In this document: positions 18,016 to 26,190 of the stretch, piece after piece | Position numbering within the stretch: position 1 is the stretch's first letter | Layout of the letters: each line of letters opens with the position of its first letter | NCBI GenBank assembly: GCA_964465125.1 | Contig: CAYXIO010000015.1 | Span: forward strand, 1-64,000 | DNA: 64,000 nt | Direction of reading: 5' to 3' | DNA from: CAYOHG01 sp964465125 | GTDB taxonomy: Bacteria > Planctomycetota > Phycisphaerae > UBA1845 > Fen-1342 | The notes under the pieces: generated by a model | Seen by the model: only the letters and a program-made list of their open reading frames with translations | Database searches by the model: none | What the model was told of the DNA's origin: nothing | Translations under genes and position numbers: made by a program

Positions 18016-21000
18016 GCGGGCCCGCGCGGGGTTTCAGCCGGCGGATTCTGCTGCGACGCGGCGTGACCTACCACGCGCGCGCCTACAGCGCGGTGCTTCT
18101 GGGCGTGATTGCGGCGGGCGCGGCGCTGAGCGGCGCGCTGCTCGTCGGCGATTCGATGCGCGGCAGCCTGCGCGACCTGGCATTGTCGCGGATCGGCCGC
18201 GTGAACGCGGCGATGATCGCGCCCCAGTTCTTCGCGGCGGATCTCGCCGATCGGCTGCACTCGGCGACCGGCCGCGGCACGCTGACCGCGACCATCCTGC
18301 TGCAAGGGGCGGCGGCCCGCTCCGACGGCGCGCGGCGCTCCGACCGGGTGCGGGTTATCGGCGTCGACGATTCATTCTGGCGCCTGGCGGGTGTGGAGGT
18401 TGCCCGCCCGCCGTACGCCGAGCTGACGCCGCGCGGCGTGCTGCTGAGCGGCGCGCTGGCCGAGCAGCTCGCGGCGCGAAGCGGGGAGGACGTGCTGCTT
18501 CGCGTCGGTCGCCCGCAGGCGATCTCCGCCGAGACGCTGATGGGGCGGCGCGACGATCTGCTGCTTTCGCTGCGCGCGACCGTTGACGGGATCGTGTCCG
18601 ACGGACCCTTGGCACGCTTCTCGCTCGACTTCGAGCCGCGCGACCCGCTGGTGGCATTTGTTCCGCTGTCGGCGCTGCAACGGGCGCTGGACCAAGCCGG
18701 AGGCGCCAACGCGATCGTGGCCGATTCGGACGCTGGCTCCGCGGAGGTGCTCAATCGCGAGTTGGCGTCGCGGCTGCACCTGGCCGACTATGGGCTGACC
18801 CTCCGAGCCAATCCGGACCTGCGGTACCTGAGCCTGGAAAGCAGGCAGGTCGTGCTGAGTCCGGCGGTCGAGCGCGCCGCGCTTTCCGCCGCGCAGCGCG
18901 AAGAACGAAGCGCCAGCGGCGTGCTCGCGTACCTTGCCAACGCCATTCGCACCGTGGGTCGGACGCCGTCGCGCAGCGTGCCGTACTCGACCGTCGCCGG
19001 CATCGAGCCGGACTCATGGGTTGCACGCGGGCCGGGCAGCGAATCTCCGGAGTCCGCGGCAGATTCCGCGTTGAATGCGGACGATGTCTGGTTGAATGAG
19101 TGGACCGCGGCGGAGCTCGACGTACATCCCGGCGACCGCGTCGCGATCGATTACTTCGTGGCCGGTGCGTTTGGACGCGTTGTCGAGCAGTCGCACGAAT
19201 TCACGGTCCGGGCGGTTGTGCCGCTGCACGGGGCGGCGCGCGACCCGGGGCTGGTGCCCGATTATCCGGGCGTCACCGACGCCCAGAACCTGAACGATTG
19301 GGATCCGCCCTTTCCGATCGACCTGAAGCGGGTTCGCCCCACGGATGAGGACTACTGGGATCAGTATCGAACCGCGCCGAAGGCGTTCCTGTCGCTGGAC
19401 GACGCGCGGCGGCTGTGGGCGGAGCAGACGGAGCGTTTCGGGCGGCTGACGTCGATTCGCGTCGAGCTCGCCGCGGGCGAGGATGTCGACGAGGCGGCGG
19501 CGCGCTTCGCATCGTCGCTTCTGATGGAGTTGCGACCGTCACAGGCGGGCCTGGAATTCTCTCCGTGGCGCGAGCGAGCGCTGGCGGCGGGATCGGGCAG
19601 CACTGACTTCGCCGGCCTGTTCATCGGGCTGAGCCTCTTCGTCATCGGCTCCGCCGCGATGCTGATTGCGCTGCTGTTTCGGCTGACGGTCGAGCGGCGG
19701 ATGCGCGAATGCGGCTTGCTGGGGGCGCTGGGGTTCACGCCCGCGGTGATTGCGCGGTTGCTGTTGTCCGAGGGCGCGGTCATTGCGGTCGGCGGCGCGC
19801 TGTTGGGCATGCTCGCGGGCTGCGGCTACGCCGCGCTGATGATCGCGGGCCTGCGCGGCTGGTGGTCGGATGCGGCGAACACCTCTCAGTTCGGGCTGCA
19901 CGTGACCTGGACCAGTCTGACGGCAGGCGCCGTGCTGACAACGATCCTGTCGTTGATGTCGATGGCGATCGCTCTGCGCCGTTTCGCGAAACAGCCGCCG
20001 CGCGCACTGCTCGCCGAGCAGATAGTCGCGCGTTTGCGGCCGGTCGAGCGGCGGGGCAGCCGCGGGTGGGTTTGGACACGCTGGCCGTGGGACGTTGTGC
20101 TGCTCGCAGCGGCGCTTTTGCTTGCCTGGATCGGGCGCGGGGCGGCCGACGCGGCCGGCACGTTTTTCGGCGCTGGCGCGCTCGTGTTGATCGCGGCGCT
20201 GGTCGCGATTCAAGCACGCGTGCTGCGCGAATCGCGCCGGCCGATCCGCTCGGCGGGCCAGAGCGCGTGGGTCGCGTTGGGGTTGCGCAACGCGGTTCGC
20301 AACCGCGGCCGCAGCCTGCTGACGATTGCGCTGTTCGCGAGCGCCTCATTCCTGATCGCCTCGCTGGGCGTGTTCCGCATCGTGCCCGCCGACAGCGACG
20401 ACTGCGCCTCGGGCGGCGGAGGCTACGAGCTCATCGCCGAAAGCGCCGCGCCGCTGCTGTTCGACCTGGATACGCCGGAGGGACGCGAGTTGGCGGGGTT
20501 GCGGCCCGAGGAATCCGAGCGGCTGAGGGACGTGCGGTTTGAGGCCCTGCGCCTCCGCGCCGGCGAGTCGACCAGTTGCCTCAACCCGCTGGCCAAGAGC
20601 GCGCCGCGCATCGCCGGCGCACCCGACGGCTTCATCGAGCGCGGCGGGTTCGCGTTCGCCGGCGTCCTTCCCCCCGACGATCTGCCGAATGACCGACGCG
20701 TGCCGGGAAATCCGTGGAGCGAGCTGCACGGACGGTTTGCGGATGGCGCGATTCCCGCGATCGCCGATGAGGCCTCCGTGCTGTGGCAGCTTCACAGCGG
20801 GCTCGGGCGAGATTTCGTGGTTCAGTCGGAGCGCGGCGAGGCGCTGCACCTGCGGTTCGTCGCGCTGCTCTGTGGCAGCGCGCTGCAAGAGCAGATCATC
20901 GTTGCCGAAGGCGCGTTCACCCGCGCGTTTCCGTCGATCAGCGGCTACCGGCTGTTCCTGGTCGACGCCCCGCGCAACGATCTGGCGGCGGTCGAAACGG

Positions 21001-21464
21001 CGTTGGAGCGCGGGCTCGGGTCGGTCGGGTTCGATGCCGAGCGGGTCGCGACGCGCCTGGCGGCTTTCGCGCGGGTGCAGAACACGTATCTGCTCACGTT
21101 TCAGCAGCTCGGCGGGGTCGGGTTCATGCTCGGAGCGCTCGGCTTGACCGCCGTCCTGTTGCGGAATGTCTGGGAGCGCCGGCAGGAGTTGGCCCTGTTT
21201 CAGGCGCTCGGATTCAGCCGATCGAGTATTGCCGCCATGCTGCTGGCGGAGACTCTTGGGCTTGGCGTGCTCGGGTTGCTGGCGGGGGTCGTATCGGCGG
21301 CGGTGGCGATCGGACCGCTGGTTTATTCGCAGCAAACGACGCTGCCGATCGGCACGCTGGCGGCAACGCTTGCCGGGGTGGCGCTGGTCGCCGGGCTGGG
21401 CAGCTCGTGGGCCGCCTCGACGACCCTCCGCCGGCCGATCCTGGGCGAACTGCGGCGGGAATAG
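18012..21464 (+). CDS. Large FtsX-type ABC transporter permease
   Basis: This 1150-residue protein is much longer than LolC/MacB permeases (400-650). It has an N-terminal TM helix (VLLGVIAAGAALSGALLVG), a long extracytoplasmic domain, and a first FtsX block with VERRMRECGLLGALGFTP near residue 565. Two further TM helices (near residues 695 and 720) follow, then a second extracytoplasmic domain and a second FtsX block with ERRQELALFQALGFSRSS near residue 1060. This doubled arrangement resembles YbbP-like and DUF214 permeases, which act in lipid or lipoprotein handling rather than solute uptake. With its partner ATPase it would form a mechanotransmission-type exporter. Confidence 0.9.
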   Translation: MSGPARGFSRRILLRRGVTYHARAYSAVLLGVIAAGAALSGALLVGDSMRGSLRDLALSRIGRVNAAMIAPQFFAADLADRLHSATGRGTLTATILLQGAAARSDGARRSDRVRVIGVDDSFWRLAGVEVARPPYAELTPRGVLLSGALAEQLAARSGEDVLLRVGRPQAISAETLMGRRDDLLLSLRATVDGIVSDGPLARFSLDFEPRDPLVAFVPLSALQRALDQAGGANAIVADSDAGSAEVLNRELASRLHLADYGLTLRANPDLRYLSLESRQVVLSPAVERAALSAAQREERSASGVLAYLANAIRTVGRTPSRSVPYSTVAGIEPDSWVARGPGSESPESAADSALNADDVWLNEWTAAELDVHPGDRVAIDYFVAGAFGRVVEQSHEFTVRAVVPLHGAARDPGLVPDYPGVTDAQNLNDWDPPFPIDLKRVRPTDEDYWDQYRTAPKAFLSLDDARRLWAEQTERFGRLTSIRVELAAGEDVDEAAARFASSLLMELRPSQAGLEFSPWRERALAAGSGSTDFAGLFIGLSLFVIGSAAMLIALLFRLTVERRMRECGLLGALGFTPAVIARLLLSEGAVIAVGGALLGMLAGCGYAALMIAGLRGWWSDAANTSQFGLHVTWTSLTAGAVLTTILSLMSMAIALRRFAKQPPRALLAEQIVARLRPVERRGSRGWVWTRWPWDVVLLAAALLLAWIGRGAADAAGTFFGAGALVLIAALVAIQARVLRESRRPIRSAGQSAWVALGLRNAVRNRGRSLLTIALFASASFLIASLGVFRIVPADSDDCASGGGGYELIAESAAPLLFDLDTPEGRELAGLRPEESERLRDVRFEALRLRAGESTSCLNPLAKSAPRIAGAPDGFIERGGFAFAGVLPPDDLPNDRRVPGNPWSELHGRFADGAIPAIADEASVLWQLHSGLGRDFVVQSERGEALHLRFVALLCGSALQEQIIVAEGAFTRAFPSISGYRLFLVDAPRNDLAAVETALERGLGSVGFDAERVATRLAAFARVQNTYLLTFQQLGGVGFMLGALGLTAVLLRNVWERRQELALFQALGFSRSSIAAMLLAETLGLGVLGLLAGVVSAAVAIGPLVYSQQTTLPIGTLAATLAGVALVAGLGSSWAASTTLRRPILGELRRE

Positions 21465-21616
21465 CCCCCCTTTGCAACTTTGGCTTGCAGGCGAGCATCC
21501 GAGCAGGTTAGCTTGTTGTACAGCGACGCGCGGAGAGAGGTTCGCGCGGTCGCCCCTGGCCGTGAGACGTACCTGCCGACGACCGCACGAAGTGGCCTGA
21601 CACCCCGGAGTTGTGC

Positions 21617-24145
21617 ATGTTCACGTGCTTGAGCGTCTCGGAAACCTGCCTGCATGCGCCCCTGTCACATCGAAGCCGTCGGCTGCCGCTCGCTCCCGTG
21701 GTATTCGCCGCGCTGCTCGTGACGACCGGTATGACCGCCTTCGCGGACTCGCAGCGCCCGCTGCGCAGCGCGCGATCGGAGAACGGCCGGTTCCTGTTGC
21801 GGATCGAGCGCGGCCATGGCTCGACGGCGACTTCGCAGCCGGCGCGCGATCGCGCTGCCGACGATGCACAGCCCGCGGAGGACGCGTCCGCCGAGGTTCT
21901 GCCTGACGCCGACGAGCCCGGGGCCGTCGAACCGGGCGACGCCGAGCGCGATGTGGCGATCGCCGAGTTAAGCGCCGACTCGCCGGAGGGTCGCGACGGC
22001 AGGAGCGCCGAGAAGGCGTCAGGCGCGGCTACGCGCGGGCGCTGCCGGGCTTCGCTGCTGGACCGCCGCGGCGAGCGGCGCGGCCGGGTGGTGTGGGAAG
22101 CGGTGTTGGTGAATGAGACCGCGCCGGTCTATGGGGCAGTCAGCGATGACGGCCGTTTCGTGGTGACGATGGATGAGTACCGCGTCGGCGGCGCGAAGCA
22201 CGCGGTCGTCATTTACGACGAGCGCGGCCGGCGGCTGCGCGAGTTTCGCCTGCGCGAGCTGCTCTCGCGGCGCGATCTGCGGGAGGTGAAGGTCCGCGGC
22301 CAGGCGGTCGACTGGCTTTCGGGAGCCAGGTTCCGGTTCGAGGATGACCCCGCGACGTTCATCATCGAGCTTCGATCGGGGCGCGAGATTTACATTGACC
22401 TGGAGCGCGTCGAGCTGGTTGACAAGTCGGGTGCGCCGCTCGTGTCGGAGCCCGAGGAGGCCGGCGACGACGAGTCGCTGCCGGCGGAGTTGGAGGCGAT
22501 GCTTCTGGAGGCGGACGCAGAGGCAATGGCAGGCGACGACGACCAGCGCGGACCGGAGTTGCTCGCGGAACTGGCGCGACTTCTTCAGGAAGCCGATCCC
22601 GCGCTCGATCACGGAGCGCAGCGCGAGCTGTTTGATAACCTCGTCGCACAGATCGCCGAATTGCGTACGGCCGGCGCTGCCGGCCCCGAGATCGAAGCGG
22701 CCCTGCGCGATTCCATCGATCGAGCTTTGGCCGAGAGCGCGTCTCAGCCGACTTGGCCGCACGAGGGCCCGATTGATTACATCGTCGACGACCTGCTGTC
22801 TGGTGAAAACGCGCCCGAGAGAGCTGGTGCCCTGCCGGACGATGCCGTTCCGCTCGCCGGCAACAGCGGCGAGTTCGGCATACCCGTGCCGCAGCCCGCG
22901 CTCGGAAGCGCGGAGCCGGTCAATTATCTCGACTGGATGAACGCCCAGCGCCAGACCGACCCGCAGGCCGAGAGGCTCTATCAGCAGGCATTCGCGGCGT
23001 ACGTGCCGCCCCCGGAGCTGCCCGGCGAATCGGAAAACCTGCTCGACCGCGCCCTCGACGACGATCCGGCCGCGCTGGCCGACCCCCGACTGGCCGAGTG
23101 GCTCGCCAGCAATCAGGCGGCCCTCGACGCCTATCGCAGCGCGACGCAATACGAATACCGCGGCGGAGTGCTCGAATCCGAAGACGGCTCGATGCTCGGC
23201 GCACTGCTGCCGCAGCTCGCGCCGATGCGCCAGCTCGCGAAGGCCAACGTGGCAACGGGACGGCTGGCGGAGTCGCAGGGACGCTTCGACGACGCCGCGA
23301 ATGCGTACCTCGACACGCTCGACGCGGGCGGGCAGGCCGGCGCGGGCACGACACTGATCGAGGGCCTCGTCGGCCAGGCCGTGCAGGGACTGGCCACCGA
23401 AGCGATGCTCGACCTGATGGCCGGCGATGTCGACGACACGCTCGACTACACCGCCTTGCGCGACGATCTGGCCGGAGTCGCCGCCCCGCGGCCGATTGTC
23501 GAGACCTTCCAGTTCGAGCGCGCCATGGTCATGGACGTCGTTCAGCGCACTACCGAGCTCGATCCGGCGACGGGCGAGCCGCGCTTCGGCGTGTCCGGTA
23601 TCGCGCAGATGCAAGCCATGCTGAGCATGCCGGGTGAAACTACTTCCAACGACGCGCGCACCCTGGCTCTGTCGGCCAGCAAGCCGGGTGAATCGCTGCG
23701 CCAAGTCAACGACGCCTACGATCGCATGTCGTCGGCGCTCGGGCAGCCCTATCCGCAGGGGCGCGACGGGCTCAGCCAGATCGAGCAGGAACTCTCGACG
23801 CGGACGGGCGTCGGGGCGGATCCGCTCGTCGGCGTGCTGACCCCGGCGTTGTCGCGCGCGTCGTTCCTCTACACCCGCGGCGAGACCAACCGCCGCGCCA
23901 CGACGCTCGTCTCCGAGCTGAAGGCGTACAAGCAGCAGTTCGGCAGTTACCCGGATTCGCTCGCGACGCTCGGCACGTCGAGCATCGTTGACCCGTTCAC
24001 GGGCCAGTCGTTCGCCTACCGCCGCGAGGGTGACAGCTTCGTGCTCTACTCGCTGGGCGGCAACGGGGTGGATGACGGCGGGGTTCACGACCGGCGCGGC
24101 GAGCAGGGCGACCTGGTGATCTGGCCGCGTCCGCCGAAGGAATAG
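21617..24145 (+). CDS. Large exported protein with GspG-like C-terminal segment
   Basis: The start is the ATG at 21617, with GGAG six bases upstream. The 842-residue product has a signal-like segment (LAPVVFAALLVTTGMTAFA), a domain from about 45 to 260 with WD-like strands (VYGAVSDDGRFVVTMDEY, VVIYDERGRRLREF), and a very acidic Ala/Glu/Asp linker. A helical region follows (ANVATGRLAESQGRFDDAAN) of the kind seen in planctomycete proteins of unknown role. The last ~80 residues (ELKAYKQQFGSYPDSL, then VDPFTGQSFAYRREGDSF and LGGNGVDDGG) resemble the globular end of type II pseudopilins, without an N-terminal pilin helix. Function unknown. Confidence 0.75.
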   Translation: MFTCLSVSETCLHAPLSHRSRRLPLAPVVFAALLVTTGMTAFADSQRPLRSARSENGRFLLRIERGHGSTATSQPARDRAADDAQPAEDASAEVLPDADEPGAVEPGDAERDVAIAELSADSPEGRDGRSAEKASGAATRGRCRASLLDRRGERRGRVVWEAVLVNETAPVYGAVSDDGRFVVTMDEYRVGGAKHAVVIYDERGRRLREFRLRELLSRRDLREVKVRGQAVDWLSGARFRFEDDPATFIIELRSGREIYIDLERVELVDKSGAPLVSEPEEAGDDESLPAELEAMLLEADAEAMAGDDDQRGPELLAELARLLQEADPALDHGAQRELFDNLVAQIAELRTAGAAGPEIEAALRDSIDRALAESASQPTWPHEGPIDYIVDDLLSGENAPERAGALPDDAVPLAGNSGEFGIPVPQPALGSAEPVNYLDWMNAQRQTDPQAERLYQQAFAAYVPPPELPGESENLLDRALDDDPAALADPRLAEWLASNQAALDAYRSATQYEYRGGVLESEDGSMLGALLPQLAPMRQLAKANVATGRLAESQGRFDDAANAYLDTLDAGGQAGAGTTLIEGLVGQAVQGLATEAMLDLMAGDVDDTLDYTALRDDLAGVAAPRPIVETFQFERAMVMDVVQRTTELDPATGEPRFGVSGIAQMQAMLSMPGETTSNDARTLALSASKPGESLRQVNDAYDRMSSALGQPYPQGRDGLSQIEQELSTRTGVGADPLVGVLTPALSRASFLYTRGETNRRATTLVSELKAYKQQFGSYPDSLATLGTSSIVDPFTGQSFAYRREGDSFVLYSLGGNGVDDGGVHDRRGEQGDLVIWPRPPKE

Positions 24146-24613
24146 TCGCGCTGCGCCCGGAAGGGCGCAAGGGCGCAGGGCGCGCGGGGCGCAAGGGCGG
24201 TACGGCGAAGTTCCCTTTCGCGCCCCTTCCGGCCCGGTACCGCGAGGTTCCTTTCGCGCCCCGGCGTCTGACCCGCCCCGGGGGGACGCCGGATGGAAAC
24301 CCGCTGCCACAGCGGAAGCCCGCGCCAAGCGGGGGCAGTCGGCCCCAGGGGCGCCGCTTGTCCGCCCGATCGCCGGCGATTCGCCGCGGGTGTCGCGCCC
24401 AGCGTCCGCTATCATCCAGTAGCGAATTGCGGCGGCGGACGGCCCTGTCAATCCCCGCCCCGCAAGTTCTGGAACTGGCGTTAACAAGCCGTTAATCTAT
24501 CAGCCGTAGCGTTTTGCGGGGTTGTCTGGGCGGCTCGACCGTGGCGATGCGGTGCCGGCGAGCGCCCGTCGAACCACGATCCCGTCAGGTCCGGCCGCCC
24601 GAAGGGTCTGTGC
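24146..24613. other. Intergenic region with GC-rich direct and inverted repeats
   Basis: About 470 bases without a convincing gene. TTCCCTTTCGCGCCCC at 24211-24226 recurs as TTCCTTTCGCGCCCC at 24248-24262. GGGGCGCAAGGG at 24186-24197 can pair with 24213-24226 with a two-base bulge, giving a long GC hairpin after the stop of the 842-residue gene; this may serve as a terminator although no T-run follows. The right end is less GC-rich around GTTAACAAGCCGTTAATC (24480-24498) and is the likely promoter area for the next gene pair. Confidence 0.45.
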
Positions 24614-24952
24614 TTGAGCCAGCGAAACAAGTCCATCCTGGCCGCAGTGCTTCTGTTGATCGCCGGCGGCGTGTTCTACTGGCAGGCCGGCCTCGGCAAG
24701 CCGCGGCCGTATACCGAGCCGTTGCAGTTCGCGGATGCGACAACCGGAAAGCTATACGCCCTGCCCCGTGAGACGCGAGTGTACCCCGTCGTCAATCCCG
24801 AAACGGGCCTGGCAACGCTGGTGCCGTGCTACAAGGGCGAGGATGGCAACTGGTATCTCAAGAAACGCTACCGTGACCTGCTGAAAGTGCTTGGCGATTC
24901 GAACAAGTCGATCGACCCGGAGACACTTCGTATCGAAGTCGTGGATGGCTGA
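24614..24952 (+). CDS. Small single-pass anchored protein
   Basis: This 112-residue protein starts with TTG and has one N-terminal hydrophobic helix (ILAAVLLLIAGGVFYWQAG) followed by an extracytoplasmic domain of about 85 residues. Segments such as ATTGKLYALP, YKGEDGNWYLKKRY and IDPETLRIEVVDG have no recognised family. It lies 26 bases before a prepilin-like gene and is likely co-transcribed, hinting at a role in surface-fibre or secretion machinery. That is inference from context only. Confidence 0.65.
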   Translation: MSQRNKSILAAVLLLIAGGVFYWQAGLGKPRPYTEPLQFADATTGKLYALPRETRVYPVVNPETGLATLVPCYKGEDGNWYLKKRYRDLLKVLGDSNKSIDPETLRIEVVDG

Positions 24953-24978
24953 ACAAGCCCTGTCGATGGAGGCGCCGG

Positions 24979-26079
24979 ATGAGTCGCACCAAATGCACCG
25001 GTTTTACGCTGATTGAGTTGCTCGTCGTCGTAGCGATCATCGCGCTGCTCATTTCGATTCTGCTTCCAAGCCTGTCCCAGGCGCGCGACCAGGCTCGGGC
25101 AGTGAAGTGCGGCGTGCAGCTTCACTCGCTCGGCGTGAGCGGGATCACGTATGCCGCTCAGGAGAATGACTATTTCCCGGGAGTCAACACCAGCGGCGCC
25201 AATTTCGAGTTGGCACTGGCCCTCGCGAGCGACGACCTTCCGGTGCTGCGTTCCGGTGCCAGCCCGACCCAGAGCTTCGACTGGATCACTCCCGGCTTGC
25301 GCCTCAATCTCGACATGGGCGCAAACCGCGCGAGACGATTCCAGACCCTGTTGACTCGCTACACTTGTCCATCCCTCGATGGTTACCGCGTCGAGTCGCT
25401 GTACAAACTGAACGAATGTGCGGATAAGGCTGATTTTGATCCGAAGTTGGAGTGGACGCCGCCGAGCTACCTGATGCCCGGCAATTTTCAGTACTGGGGA
25501 ACCGGAGACGCTGGGACCATTGCCACCGGAATCTCCGAGACGGGCCTCATCAGGACCGTCAGCGCGAAGACGGTCCCGTCATTCTTCTCGGTGACCGTTC
25601 ACAAGTTCCGCTCCCGGATCGGCTCGGTCGGCGATCCCGCACGGAAGATCATGGCGGCCGACGGAACCCGGTTTGTTGACATCGACCAGTTCGACTACGA
25701 CGTTCGGCCAGTCCCCAACCCGCCCTACTTTGGCTCCTTTGCCAGTTCGGGGGCTTGGTGGTGCGGCGACACGAGCTACGGCGTCAAATCGGGAAGCGTC
25801 AATTGGGATGGGCAGGTCGTAAGCGCGGGCCTTGACAACCCTGAAGGGCAAGGCCGTGCCCTGACGCTTACGTACCGCCATTCCCGGCCATCATCGGATG
25901 AGCCGGTTACGTGCCAAGCCAACCGAGGCACAATCAACGCGATGTTCTTCGATGGCCACATCTCGCGCATGAACGACCGCGAATCGCGTGAGATTGTGTA
26001 TTGGTACCCCAAAGGATCGATCGTCCAGAATTCCAGCGAAGGCATGACGAACGTTCCGCAAGGCTGGGAGATTCCGTAG
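24979..26079 (+). CDS. Prepilin-like protein with N-terminal methylation motif
   Basis: The 366-residue protein begins with a class III (type IV prepilin) leader: CTGFTLIELLVVVAIIA, with G/F cleavage and Glu at +5, followed by LLISILLPSLSQARDQAR. The large C-terminal part ends with a typical planctomycete NAMFFDGHISRM motif (DG near the end). Such proteins are abundant in Planctomycetota and are presumed substrates of a prepilin peptidase. No peptidase (PilD/GspO) gene is in the window. Confidence 0.9.
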   Translation: MSRTKCTGFTLIELLVVVAIIALLISILLPSLSQARDQARAVKCGVQLHSLGVSGITYAAQENDYFPGVNTSGANFELALALASDDLPVLRSGASPTQSFDWITPGLRLNLDMGANRARRFQTLLTRYTCPSLDGYRVESLYKLNECADKADFDPKLEWTPPSYLMPGNFQYWGTGDAGTIATGISETGLIRTVSAKTVPSFFSVTVHKFRSRIGSVGDPARKIMAADGTRFVDIDQFDYDVRPVPNPPYFGSFASSGAWWCGDTSYGVKSGSVNWDGQVVSAGLDNPEGQGRALTLTYRHSRPSSDEPVTCQANRGTINAMFFDGHISRMNDRESREIVYWYPKGSIVQNSSEGMTNVPQGWEIP

Positions 26080-26124
26080 CCCCCCTGACCGATTGACCGA
26101 AGCAGACTCCGCGTCGCTGAGCCG

Positions 26125-26144
26125 GCGCTCGTTCGTTCGAGCGC
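26125..26144. terminator. Hairpin between convergent genes
   Basis: GCGCTCG, loop TTCGTT, CGAGCGC gives a perfect seven-pair stem in the 111-base gap between the convergent prepilin and ftsH genes. It could end transcripts from both sides; the T-richness after it (GTTGGGCTT) is weak. Confidence 0.35.
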
Positions 26145-26190
26145 GTTGGGCTTCCCGCCGCTCCGCTCCGAACCCGATGACCCGCCGCGT

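Noticed and set aside
18012..21464. Two permease genes fused by an assembly error
   Set aside because: The frame is continuous, and double-FtsX permeases of this length are a known type; both blocks have their own TM sets and exported domains.
24290..24340. CRISPR-like repeats
   Set aside because: Only loose GC-rich repeats of unequal length and spacing; no regular repeat-spacer pattern and no cas genes.
22019..24487. Open frame of 822 codons opposite the large exported protein
   Set aside because: Arg/Gly/His-rich shadow; the plus strand has a signal peptide, ribosome-binding site and coherent domain structure.
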